From NCBI GenBank assembly GCA_030141605.1, contig JAQGDQ010000795.1, positions 1-64,000 of the forward strand: a stretch of DNA of 64,000 nucleotides, given 5' to 3'. The position numbers and the translations under genes are program-made. Shown piece after piece: positions 11,759 through 24,600 of this stretch; the stretch's first letter is position 1; every line of letters starts with the position of its first letter. The stretch is from Tubiluchus corallicola (lineage: Eukaryota > Priapulida > Priapulimorpha > Priapulimorphida > Tubiluchidae). The notes below the pieces were generated by a model that searched no databases, was not told the DNA's origin, and saw only the letters and a list, made by a program, of their open reading frames with translations.

Positions 11759-12350
11759 TAAGCTACTCAATGGGCTAAGCCTGGTTAGTGCTTGGATAGG
11801 TGACTGCCTAGGAATACCAGGTGCTGTAGGCTTGCGGGATGCCCACACTGTATCTCGACACTAGGTGGAGGAGCTGCACAAGCAGCCAACGGCTAGAGGG
11901 CAGAGGAGGTCAAGTGACCCAACCGCCATGTGTAGAGGAGTAAGCCTTCCAAATTGGGAGTGGAGCCCCAAGGCGGACCACTGCAGCATGCTTACTGACT
12001 CCGGCAGCTCCTGCAGCCAACCTGGTGCCAAACGCATCGCTCCGCTTTCCTTTGGACTACACCAGGGAGGAAGAGAGGGGGTTCCTGTTGCGTGTGCCCT
12101 GGAGACGTTCAAGGATCGGACTCTCTTGGCGCACATTCCATTGTCTTCCGAGACAGAAGGATGCCAACAACAGCCGATATTCTGCTCAATAGAACAGTAC
12201 CCAATTTGTAAGTCCTTAGGGACAAGACATATTGTGCCACCATTCTTGTGTAGATACGTAATACTTGAAACCCAATTGGTTGGCTCGTTCACTGGGCGCA
12301 TAACACCTAAACTGTTGCATATGACCAAGTTAAGTCTTCGAGTTATCTTT
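11759..12350 (+). mobile_element. 5S rRNA-derived SINE (SINE3-type) head with unidentified body
   Basis: Positions 11759-11833 match the 3' two-thirds of metazoan 5S rRNA: AAGCCTGGTTAGTGCTTGGA, GACTGCCTAGGAATACC and GGTGCTGTAGGCTT, including the region of the internal box C. Differences from the 5S consensus include CpG-type transitions. The first part of 5S is absent. The following approximately 500 bp are GC-richer than the surroundings and open on both strands, but I recognise no protein. SINE3 elements with 5S heads and LINE-derived tails are known; alternatives are a truncated 5S pseudogene or a 5S-targeted retroelement junction. Confidence 0.65.
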
Positions 12351-12650
12351 TAACTGGATAGGTGTTCTTGTTGGTGTGTGTATGACAGGGTTGATGGTTG
12401 GATACACAGTTAACGTCTTAACCAGTTTTAAGGTCATTCACTGAATTAATTGTCGGCATTGTGTTTGTATGACGGAAAATTACCCACAGTTTTGTTCACG
12501 GTACAGTTGAGGGTTACAACTCCTAATTCTGTACAGGTTGATAGACCAAAGATGATTGGTCCCGATGTATCAGCAACATAAAATGTTAGCTACGTCTTTG
12601 CTCATACAGTAACAGAAAAATGCTAGGTCTTACAAGATCTGTTTTGAATA

Positions 12651-13097
12651 CAGTGTTCCCTCGCTACTTTGCGGTTCGTTTATCGCGGACTCGCTGTTTT
12701 GCGGGTTTTTGCGGTACTCCGTCTAAAGTATTTTTGCACATGCGTAGTACATGTTGTACAGTAATGTATAAATTTGATGAATTTTGCATAAAAAATCACA
12801 AAATGTATAAAAATATATTAAAAATATTAATTCTAAAGAATACTATAAATCATAAAAAATTACCATTTTCAGTAAATAGTGTATTTATTCAGCGGATGAA
12901 TGCACACCAAAAACGAAATGTAGTACTTGCGCCCGCTTGAGATGCTACATGCCGACGTGAGATTGTACACAACCCACGATTGGTTGATTGATGGAATGTA
13001 TAACTACTAAAATAAATACAGCGACCCTACTTCGCGGAAATTCACTTATCGCGGGTGGGCCTGGAACGGAACACCCTCCATAAGTGAGGGAACACTG
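12651..13097. mobile_element. Non-autonomous Tigger/pogo-like element, TA-flanked
   Basis: The left end CAGTGTTCCCTCGCTACTTT and the right end (reverse complement CAGTGTTCCCTCACTTATGG) form terminal inverted repeats flanked by TA on both sides. Inner sequence keeps the 'GCGGTTCGTTTATCGCGG' pattern common in Tigger-type ends. It is 447 bp with no transposase. Confidence 0.85.
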
Positions 13098-13315
13098 TAG
13101 TGCAGTCCTGAGGGAGTTAAATTAGCAGAGTTTCGCATCATTAAGTGACACACCGGCCAATTTATAATTTCTCTTTTTCACATTTACAGCTCATACGATA
13201 TTATAAAAACTAATCAGTATCATTATTCTACATATTTACACTTATTTATAATAATTTATTTACTAGTTAAATTAATTAGGTTAAATATACGGAAATGTTT
13301 GCTTGCATATCAAAA

Positions 13316-14260
13316 ACGTCCGGAAGTCGGCAATTAAGCTGGATTCTGATCTCCATCTAATGAGGATAATTTTGTTCATTTTTTTATTGTAGTTCTAAGC
13401 AGAGATAATCCACGTTGAAGCTGAGGTGCAGGCTACGCACTGAAAAACATAATCTTGAGAAAATCACTGTTAAAGTCAGCCATTGTTCGCGTTTTTACAA
13501 AACACTTAGCAACCGTACAAATGTCGGTTGCTATGGACTTTACAAGAGCACATTGATGTTATGTTTAAATCCAATAGATGGCTCTTTCTTAGGAACCACA
13601 CAAACGTTGGTTGCTACGGACTTTGCAAGAACATATTGATGTTATGTTTAAATCCAGTAGATGACTCTTCCTTAGCAACCGCACATATGTTGGTTGCTAT
13701 GGACTTTACAAGAACACATTGATAATATGTTTAAATCCAGTAGAAGGCTTTTCTTTAGCAACCGCACAAATGTTGGTTGCTATGGAGTTTGCAAGAACAC
13801 ATTGATGTTATGTTTAAATCCAGTAGATGACTCTTCCTTAGCAACTGCACAAATGTTGGTTGCTATGGACTTTACAAGAGCACATTGATGTTATGTTTAA
13901 ATCCAGTAGATGGCTCTTCCTTAGCAACTGCACAAATGTTGGTTGCTATGGACTTTACAAGAACACATTGATATTATGTTTAAACCCTGTAAATGGCTCT
14001 TCCTTAGCAACCGCACAAATGTTGGTTGCCATGGACTTTACAAGAACACATTGATGCTATGTTTAAATCCAGTATATGGCTCTTCCTGATAAAGATCTGG
14101 GTTTGGCAACAGAAAAAACTGCAAGCAAATTGACTGCTAGCAGGAGCTACTATCGGAATTTGAAAATACAAGATTTTCACAATTCCAGTACTAGTTTTTA
14201 GGCACAGAAGTTATAACATTAAATTTTTAGTATTTTCTGAACATTTTCCTGATGATTTGA
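13316..14260 (+). repeat. Dispersed repeat D, copy 1, with seven-fold 83-bp internal expansion
   Basis: The flanks (TTCTAAGCAGAGATAATCCA, CTGAAAAACATAATCTTGAG, and the 3' part with AAGATCTGGGTTTGGCAACA) are shared with copies at 24040-24440 and 25885-26470. Between them, a module containing GGTTGCTATGGACTTTACAA recurs at 13526, 13609, 13692, 13775, 13858, 13941 and 14024, i.e. every 83 bp. The other two copies have the module once. Confidence 0.88.
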
Positions 14261-15555
14261 TAATAGAATATAAAAGCCTTTACATTCAGCACTTGGGTGA
14301 ACTTGCAGTTTATGTGGTTCTCCTCACACCCGACTACCTTCCCTACCACTTACCTCACACTCTACCTCCTCCTCCTTACTCCAACCTCCTCCCTCTTCCA
14401 CTCCATCACGAAGCCTCCAAGAACGCCAAGCTGTGTAACTCAACCTGCCAACTGACTAGCTTAGCTAACCAACTAATTAACAATCTTCGTACAGTCATCT
14501 TTTTTTCGTGACTGTACGAGCATGAAGCGCCATATTATCATGTGTTTCGATATTAAATATTTTATTGTATAAATTGCAACCCTGCTTTGCTGGTTGCACC
14601 GCGTTTCAAAAGAGAAACAAAAGTTACAAAACAACGCTGGTAGAGTACGCCACTTACTGGTACACACGTGCGCTGCAAACTGGCGCATGTTGAAAAATTC
14701 GGACGAAACTCTTTAACTTTTCAGTAAGTTTACACTTTGACTTTGATTCTTTTTTGGTGAAGTGCGGATACTTCCTAGGCTGCGCTGCACAGTAGGAGAT
14801 AAAAAATATCATCTCTGCTAACTTCCAAATGAAAATATTTCATAAAATCGCTCAATCTTAGACCGTTTTCGCGACCCTAACAGCTTCAAAATTATTTTTA
14901 TGTGAATAGGAGGTACGTTTCAGTTTTTCTTTACATCAGTGTGCGGATAAACGATGCAACTTCTATTGTAGTCCTGCTTTCAGCGATATTTCTGATTAGG
15001 CCGACGTGAGAGCGACTTAGAAAAGAACCTCCTAAACTGCAATCTACCCACCATTTGTTTTAACAAAAAACAATAAGCTGACATTTAATCCCGTTTTTCA
15101 TGTATTCTACTTGAACCATAATAACGCAATTTTAACTATGCCGATTAATAGACAGTTTTGGTTTGCAAGCACACAAATGTACAGATAATATAACATGACC
15201 TTTAGTACCTATCGTCAAACCTCGTTAATGTCAACGTCGTTTAGCACCAAAATTTTTGGCAAAGCAAAATGTCTATATTTGCACAGACTTTTACACGTCA
15301 ATGCAACTCGTCATAATGCCAAACTGCCGTTAGTGCCAATGCTGTTAGTTAAACAAGCGAAGGTAAATAAATGCTGTCTGCTTTTGTGTCTCAAATTCAC
15401 CCAATGCCATTTTCTCTGCTGTCCCTCAAAGTGGGCAATTTACAGAGATTTGACTGTAATCGATTTGACAGTTTGGAGTACCAAGTCGATGCATTCGATT
15501 AAGCAAATTTTGACTAATACCCAAGGTTATCTGATCTCGTATGTGTCTTCCTTTC

Positions 15556-15625
15556 TCAACTGATCGATAAACAGCAGCTTCTCATCGAAGTCGCTAATGT
15601 TGCAAAATTGGGCCTGTCTTCGGGT
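15556..15625 (-). CDS. SYK: SYK coding exon 12 (C-terminus)
   Basis: From TATTTTCAG|ACCCG it encodes [20 protein letters not shown] then IS and stop TGA (15558-15556). DRPNF matches the conserved 'NRPgF' of tyrosine kinases. The tail lacks the tyrosine cluster (YYYDVVN) that ends vertebrate Syk. Confidence 0.88.
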
Positions 15626-18600
15626 CTGAAAATAGAAATAGAAAATGGACAATTTTATTTACCTGTTACAGAGCTGCCAACAATTTGACGTAACACTAAG
15701 TGTGAAACGTAGAAATTCCAGGAGGTCGTCTCGCCGCTGACCGGGGTCCAGGAGGGCAAATTAGACCGCAGAAATTTTTGCTCTTTTGGGTGTCAAAATG
15801 AACTTATCGAAAAATAAAGGCAAAAAACAAAAACAATTAACGTAATTTAATATAATAATAATAATTAATTTGTATAGCCTCTAAATCAATAGACATATTG
15901 ATAATAATAATAATAATGGTAATGGTAATGAAAATAATGATGACGATGATATTTACTTTGCGTGGCATCTAAGTCTATAGACAGCACGAATGACAATATT
16001 CAAAGATGCTTCACAAAAATATTTAAAATCATCATGACAGACTTAAAAAAGGTTTACAAAATTAAACAGTAATCCTACTAAATATCATAAAACTACAAAC
16101 ACATAAAAACGCACAGATTCACAAAATACGTACATTCAACCACAAATAATTTTAAATGTGGTCGGCAGTAATATCTATAGCAGAAACACTACTTCCCTTT
16201 CTTAAAATATTTAAAGCAAAACCGGACCTAATCTTAAACTGTACATCAAAACAATCTACATTTTAAAATATTGAAAGGAAACATACTATTTTTTCAAACA
16301 TGACTTATGTGAAAGAATTATTACCACACAAACACAATTTCACGTTCGCGCCACTAGTTCTTCGCTGTTACATGAATTTTGGCATTCGCTAGTTAGTTAG
16401 ACGGGCACTAGCGTCTGTATTTCGGAAACGCATTGCACAAGAAACAGGTGCTGTACCTCTCGGTTCACATGTGTTAGTTTGTGATGAACTATACACGTTC
16501 GACAGCTCATGTGTGAGCACAGTGCTAAATTTGAAATTTTAACTTAAGACTTGTCTAGTTTTTGTACAACACACTGAGTATGTTACAGTAGCACTGTACT
16601 TCAATTTTCACTTTCACAAACACGTACAACATGCTAGTGCAATATTTGTGCTGAAAATTATGTTTGTTTGTGATGTCATCAATAGTTGCATTCACTGCCC
16701 GTTATTCAAATTTTTAGTCTATTATTTAATTATCAGAATTGCTCCTGCAGTATTAATCGTGTTAAAATGTATACTTTTTTATCGGACTTGAAAATGGGGG
16801 AGTATACGAAAAATCATCCCGTCTTCCTGTAACTACTCCAGCTTCAATGCAAACTGCAGGGCAGCAAAGAGGTTAATGCTAACGTTTCTCATGAGCGAAG
16901 AAACACAAATTGTGATGCTAACGACCTCGAAAAATAGCATGTTATGCAATCAAATTTTTTATGACGACAGACTCCAAACAACTCACATATAAAATTATAT
17001 AACCGGGGATTAGGTCTATAGTCTCTCTAAGCAGAAAGTCTTGTAAAATAATCCTGCTAAAATAATAATAACAATAAAATCGTACTTGTATTATTAGTAA
17101 ACCGTCGTTAAAATGAAACATGCGACGTTAAGTGAAAAATGTGTCGAAAGTTAGTCGTTAAAACAGAATGATGCTAAGCAGAGCGTTGTTAAGCGAGAAT
17201 TTACTATACTTGCATTGTTATTAAATCGTCGTTAAAATGAAACAAGCGACGTTGAGTGAAAAATGTGTGGAAAGTTGTTGTTAAAATGAAATGTCGCTAA
17301 GCGGAACATCGTTAAGCGAGAATTTACTATACTTGCGTTGTTATTAAATCGTCTTTAAAATGAAACATACGAGTAAAAAATGTGGGAAGTTGGAGTCGTT
17401 AAAATGAAATGTTGCTAAGCGAAACGTCGCTAAGCGGAACATCGTCGTTAAGTGAGAACTTATTGTACTTACGTATATGCCCAGCACTGAAGCATGACGT
17501 CGTATACGTGAGTTGGACAGTTGAGAGGCTTTTCGAGTCGTTCTCCAGCTTGCAACATGGCCAGAAATTCATTTGCGTCTTTATTCTGAAATAACAGTGG
17601 CAATTACATGCATGCCATGATACCATGTCTGTGTGGTATCTCTAACATAATGAAATGCACAACACTAAAGCATGTAGAATCCTATACTGGCTGTTGTGTT
17701 CAGTGTAGTCTCGTGTATCGGTACTGTGGTACTGCAGCACCCTCTGTCTTCACTCATTATTATCGATAATATTTAATATAATAAATATTTTTTCTTTAGT
17801 TCTTTCTTCGGCACGTGAGAGTAGTACTGTTTGTGTCACAGTCGAGCACAGCGATGTGTTTAGCTGTTGTGTGCACGCGCCCATGCGCACAAGTCTGAGA
17901 CAAGACGCTGTACTTTAAGTAGCAAGAGGACTGGTGCTCACTGCAGTACGTGTTTTCGGTTGTCACGTGTTTAAAAGCCGTGTGCCGGCATATTCTTGAA
18001 CTGTGACAATTTAGGCAATTCGTAAGAAAATAATATTTTTTGTTTATGAGTTTATCAAGGTTATGCTTAAATTAGTTTGTTTAAAATCACAATTACAGCA
18101 TAATTAAATATGTTTGTTTCGTTTTACACAGTATTAAAACTATGGCTAAAAATTTTTGATTTTGCAGCACCCCACTAATTTTAGTTATGAGACTGCTACT
18201 GACTGCGTTACATGCTAGCATTTTGAATATTTCTACTAAATACTTGCTTACACCAAGGACAAGACTAATGTTCAAATGAGCCAATGCACTACTCTATCCA
18301 GTGCCGGATCAAGGCGTGGGTTTTAAGGGTTGCAGCCCAAGAGCCTCCGCTAGCTAAGGGGCCTTCACTAAATAGCTGAAACTAAGTTACTGTGAAAAGT
18401 TACTATAAAATTGTTGTGGAGATCGCTGGCATCTATTAGAATTAAATAGAACATTGTAGAATGTTCCGTTACAATAATCGTCTTACCTTGTAGAATGTTC
18501 TAGAAAGACTCGTCTAGAATGTTCCCAGGCACCTCATATAAGACGAACCTGACGGACACACACAGATTCGCACAGACGTACACTTACACATTCTCTTGTA

Positions 18601-21600
18601 TACTTGCATTTTCAGATGCACTTAAACGTTTTCCAGATTTTCACGTTTACTGTAAAGATTTCGCGTTCCTTCATACTCTTGTGTTGTAGAATTCTCGCTT
18701 AATAAACTAGTTTAATTTGACGACGTGTTTTCTGGTTTTCTCTACGAGCCTTCCGAGAGAAACGAAACACAACACAAATGAGAGTAGAAGTATGCTGAAT
18801 TATCTCTTTAAAAAGGCTTAATTAATTAATATACTGTATAATAAGGATACATACAAGGATAAAGACAACCAAAAGAATAATATTAGCCTATTTCCATTGT
18901 GACCATCTTATGTATTTATGGCAGTAAAAGATACAATTATATTTTTCAAAATTCTGTCATACTAAAGAGAAATGTTTCTCGTTATAGATAAATGGTTAAA
19001 ATTATATTTGTCAAAATATGTAATGTTGCTATTAAAGAAAAATGATTTCAGTTACTTTATAAATACATAGATTTATAGCAGCTTCAAACAGTCTCCTTAA
19101 AAATAGAGTAGACTTGAAGCCAAAGTGTATCAGAGTGTTGTGTCTGGATAGTTGAAATTTTCTACATTAGCCGATTTCACACAACTGATGCTGTAATTGC
19201 AAACTTGTTGCAGTGCAAATACTGCAGTTGATGAAGGCTTTCTTGATTTTTTGGTCAAAAATTTATATTTAATTTGTCTAAGGCAGTGGTTCCCAAACTT
19301 TCTCGGACCGTTACCCAAATCGGGAAACCCAGTCTTGTCCATTACCCCCACCTAGTACTACTTCTCCAACTCAAAAAGTAAACACACGTATATGCCACAA
19401 GCAAGCAAAATTATTTATGTTTGCTCGTGACATAAATAAATTTCCAGGTGTTGTTGTTGTATTGTTGCCAAAACAAGTATTACCGGAGGCAGTCTCTTCA
19501 AGAAGAAAACTACGTAAAATGCATTCCGAGCGAAGTTTTAAAAATTTTTAGAGGGGTGCCCGTTACCCCCCAAAAAAACCATATTACCCCCGGGGGGTAA
19601 TTTACCCCTAGTTTGGGAACCACTGGTCTAAGGTAAGCAAGTGTATTTCATAAGTAATTTTGCATGAAACGCAATTGTGTGAGAAGTAGAAAGTTAGAAA
19701 ATTATCAAAAGTAACGTAATCGCTGCTTTAATTTAGAAGTCTGAGCAGGTCTGATTTAAGGTTTGTAATCAAAGCATTTGACCTTTTGGTTTCACAAGGG
19801 TTTGCATTTTACTTTTCTCCACGCTACTGCTACCACATTTCTCATGGAAACCATCCATTTAGGTGACAGGGTTTGCAATTTCTTGTCGACAGTAACTCAT
19901 AAAGCAGTTCACACTAGACAGAAAATCAACTCGCAGCAAGTGTGAGAGGGTTTGCAATTTCTTGTCGACAGTAACTCATAAAGCAGTTCACACTAGACAG
20001 AAAATCAATTCGCAGCAAGTGTGAGAGGGTTGCAATTTCTTGTCGACAGTAACTCATAAAGCAGTTCACACTAGACAGTAAATCAATTCGCAGCAAGTGT
20101 GAGAGGGTTGCAATTTCTTGTCGACAGTAACTCATAAAGCAGTTCACACTAGACAGTAAATCAATTCGCAGCAAGTGTGAGAGGGTTTGCAATTTCTTGT
20201 CGACAGTAACTCATAAAGCAGTTCACACTAGACAGTAAATCAATTCGCAGCAAGTGTGAGAGGGTTTGGAATTTCTTGTCGACAGTAACTCATAAAGCAG
20301 TTCACACTAGACAGTAAATCAATTCGCAGCAAGTGTGAGAGGGTTTGGAATTTCTTGTCGACAGTAACTCATAAAGCAGTTCACACTAGACAGTAAATCA
20401 ATTCGCAGCAAGTGTGAGAGGGTTGCAATTTCTTGTCGACAGTAACTCATAAAGCAGTTCACACTAGACAGTAAATCAACTCGCAGCAAGTGTGAGAGGG
20501 TTGCAATTTCTTGTCGACGGTAACTCATAAAGCAGTTCACACTAGACAGTAAATCAACTCGCAGCAAGTGTGAGAGGGATTGCAATTTCTTGTCGACAGT
20601 AACTCATAAAGCAGTTCACACTAGACAGTAAATCAACTCGCAGCAAGTGTGAGAGGGTTTGCAATTTCTTGTCAACAGTAACTCATAAAGCAGTTCACAC
20701 TAGACAGTAAATCAACTCGCAAGTGTGAGAGGGTTTGCAATTTCTTGTCAACAGTAACTCATAAAGCAGTTCACACTAGACAGAAAAACAATTCGCAGCA
20801 AGTGTGAGAGGGTTTGCAATTTCTTGTCGACAGTAACTCATAAAGCAGTTCACACTAGACAGTAAATCAATTCGCAGCAAGTGTGAGAGGGTTTGCAATT
20901 TCTTGTCAACGGTAACTCATAAAGCAGTTCACACTTGACAGTAAATCAACTCGCAGCAAGTGTGAGAGGGTTTGCAATTTCTTGTCGACGGTAACTCATA
21001 AAGCAGTTCACACTAGACAGTAAATCAACTCGCAGCAAGTGTGAGAGGGTTTGCAATTTCTTGTCGACAGTAACTCATAAAGCAGTTCACACTAGACAGT
21101 AAATCAATTCGCAGCAAGTGTGAGAGGGTTGCAATTTCTTGTCGACGGTAACTCATAAAGCAGTTCACACTAGACAGTAAATCAACTCGCAGCAAGTGTG
21201 AGAGGGTTTGCAATTTCTTGTCGACGGTAACTCATAAAGCAGTTCACACTAGACAGTAAATGAACTCGCAGCAAGTGTGAGAGGGATTGCAATTTCTTGT
21301 CGACGGTAACTCATAAAGCAGTTCACACTAGACAGTAAATCAATTCGCAGCAAGTGTGAGAGGGTTGCAATTTCTTGTCGACGGTAACTCATAAAGCAGT
21401 TCACACTAGACAGTAAATCAACTCGCAGCAAGTGTGAGAGGGTTTGCAATTTCTTGTCGACAGTAACTCATAAAGCAGTTCACACTAGACAGAAAATCAA
21501 TTCGCAGCAAGTGTGAGAGGGTTTGCAATTTCTTGTCGACAGTAACTCATAAAGCAGTTCACACTAGACAGTAAATCAACTCACAGCAAGTGTGAGAGGG

Positions 21601-24600
21601 TTTGCAATTTCTTGTCGACTGTAACTCATAAAGCAGTTCACACTAGACAGTAAATCAACTCGCAGCAAGTGTGAGAGGGTTTGCAATTTCTTGTCAACAG
21701 TAACTCATAAAGCAGTTCACACTAGACAGTAAATCAACTCGCAAGTGTGAGAGGGTTTGCAATTTCTTGTCGACAGTAACTCATAAAGCAGTTCACACTA
21801 GACAGAAAAACAATTCGCAGCAAGTGTGAGAGGGTTTGCAATTTCTTGTCGACAGTAACTCATAAAGCAGTTCACACTAGACAGAAAATCAATTCGCAGC
21901 AAGTGTGAGAGGGTTTGCAATTTCTTGTCGACAGTAACTCATAAAGCAGTTCACACTAGACAGTAAATCAATTCGCAGCAAGTGTGAGAGGGATTGCAAT
22001 TTCTTGTCGACAGTAACTCATACAGCAGTTCACACTAGACAGTAAATCAATTCGCAGCAAGTGTGAGAGGGTTTGCAATTTCTTGTCGACAGTAACTCAT
22101 AAAGCAGTTCACACTAGACAGTAAATCAATTCGCAGCAAGTGTGAGAGGGTTTGCAATTTCTTGTCGACAGTAACTCATAAAGCAGTTCACACTTGACAG
22201 TAAATCAACTCATAGCAAGTGTGAGAGGGTTTGCAATTTCTTGTCGACGGTAACTCATAAAGCAGTTCACACTAGACAGTAAATCAACTCGCAGCAAGTG
22301 TGAGAGGGTTTGCAATTTCTTGTCAACAGTAACTCATAAAGCCGTTAACACTAGACAGTAAATCAACTCGCAAGTGTGAGAGGGTTGCAATTTCTTGTCA
22401 ACAGCAACTCATAAAGCAGTTCACACTAGACAGTAAATCAACTCGCAGCAAGTGTGAGAGGGCTGCAATTTCTTGTCGACGGTAACTCAAAGCAGTTCAC
22501 ACTAGACAGTAAATCAACTCGCAGCAAGTGTGAGAGGGTTTGCAATTTCTTGTCGACAGTAACTCAAAGCAGTTCACACTTGCGAGTTTGCTGTCACTAG
22601 TTTGAACATGTTGTTAGTTTCTGCATCCACATTGTGACTTACCAAGTACGGTTTCGACCCGTATGACAGACATTCCCAGCACGTAATTCCGTAGCTCCAC
22701 ACGTCAGAACTTGAATTGAACTTGTGGTAGAAGATGCACTCAGGAGCGTACCATTTCAGCGGCCACGCTCCGTAGCACTGAGCCTTAAACATAACCAAAT
22801 ATAGATAAAATGCAAAGCTTCAAAGGAAATTAATTTCTGTTCTCGAGTAGTTACCTTTAAAATGGTTTATTTTTCAATACGAAAAAGAAAAGTATGTAAA
22901 ATTACTAGTCTTTGTTTTTTACAAGTCAGTGAATTAGTAGTACAGCAGGTGTATATTAAACATACACTAGCAAAGGCCCCGCAAAAAATTTTGCGAATAA
23001 ATACACTTATATATAATCAATAATGCACAAACATCCTACATATTCCTCATTTATAATGCAAAGCCAGTAGCAGCTTTTACTGAATTGAAGTTATAGGCAG
23101 AGTATAATGGATGATGTCATAACAATGGCTTTGCGTCAGCAGTTTTGCAAGCGAAAATTGCCGAAAATAGAACATCTAATTAACTCGTCGGTACTCCTCT
23201 TGGTGGATGTGTCCTAAAATATAGCCCACATCATTGTGTAGCCCTGTTCTTCCTCTTTCTAAAGAGCTATATATCTCCTTTTGAGAGTCCCACCAGGCGC
23301 CGCTAGAACATGTTTTTGCAGGCTGTTTGGTCAAAATTTCGAAAAAATCGTGAGTTGGATCCGGTGAAATGCCCGTTGCAGGACGCCGTGGCCCTCTCGC
23401 AAATTCTAAATATGCCTATGACACCCACTGCTGAATGGGCTATCTATCCATAGCCAGCACCACCCATGGCCCGTTCCCATTCTCCATATCTCAGATGCAT
23501 AACTTTTACAAAAAACATCCGTCCAGAGAATAGCCATTTTTGGAGGTTTTTCGCCCCCCACCCCCGTTCGTCCCAGTGGGCCGATTCGAAAAATAAACCC
23601 CCAATGGCACGACACTAGATCGAGACCTTTCGTATGATATACAGATCACCACAAGTGGTGCCGCCGTCCGAGCTGTAGCCTCGAATATTATATACATATA
23701 TAAATATATATATATATAACATACCAGTAGAATTAATATATACGATAGACAGCAGTGTATATTAGTAAAAATTTTATAGGATGTCCGAAAGACAGTGTTT
23801 CAATCGGGTGCCCGGGTAATTACCTGTATTGTTTATTACCCAAGCCTAATATTTCTCCCCGGTTCCAATAATGAAAATGCTGACATTTGTAATACGATGT
23901 CCATTGCTAAGCCACGACTCCATGTGCTTGTAATGCATAATGCATGAACTGTGATACATAATCCGTGATGTGCATTAACTGTTCCCATGTGTCCGTAAGC
24001 GCTACGCATATTAACAAAGCTCCAGATGCTCTTTCTGACTTGAGAAAATCACTATTAAAGCCGGTCATTGTTTTTTGTCGCATTTCTGCACACATTTAGC
24101 AACTGTATGAAAGGCTGGTCGCTATGGACTTTGCAAGAACACATCAAAGTTATGTTTAAATCCAGTAGATGGCTCTTGCTGATGAAGTTCTGGGTTTGGC
24201 AACACAAAAACCCGAAGCAAAATGACTGCTTCCACGAGCTACTTACAACTGCAGTTGATAGAGGGTTATAAAATTAGATTTTCAGTACTTTTTGACTTGA
24301 TATTTTGATGCAAAAATATAAAAACCAATATATTTAGCATTTGCTTTTATAAAAAAAAAACTGACATTTGACCGAAATGTTTTGTGCTTTCTAAAGCGTA
24401 GTTATAACTGTAACGACATATGGACGGTTTTAGTTTGCAAGCACACACGTCTATGAAAAAACATTAGTGACACAAAAGCCCTCGTACCTTGTAGTAATCA
24501 TTGTTGGCACCGATCATGCGGGACATTCCGAAATCTGAGATTTTGGCATAATTCTGATTTACCAGAAGAACATTTCTTCCAGCCAAATCTCGATGCACGA

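Noticed and set aside
11861-12353. Overlapping 155-162 codon frames on both strands
   Set aside because: The region is GC-richer and simply lacks stops; neither protein shows a recognisable family and it follows a 5S-derived SINE head.
19926-21449. Minus-strand frames with 26-residue repeats ([16 protein letters not shown]...)
   Set aside because: They are translations of 78-bp satellite units; 79-bp units break the frame and all lie in a SYK intron.
19869-22580. Possible CRISPR array
   Set aside because: Units are uniform tandem repeats without variable spacers, in an animal intron.
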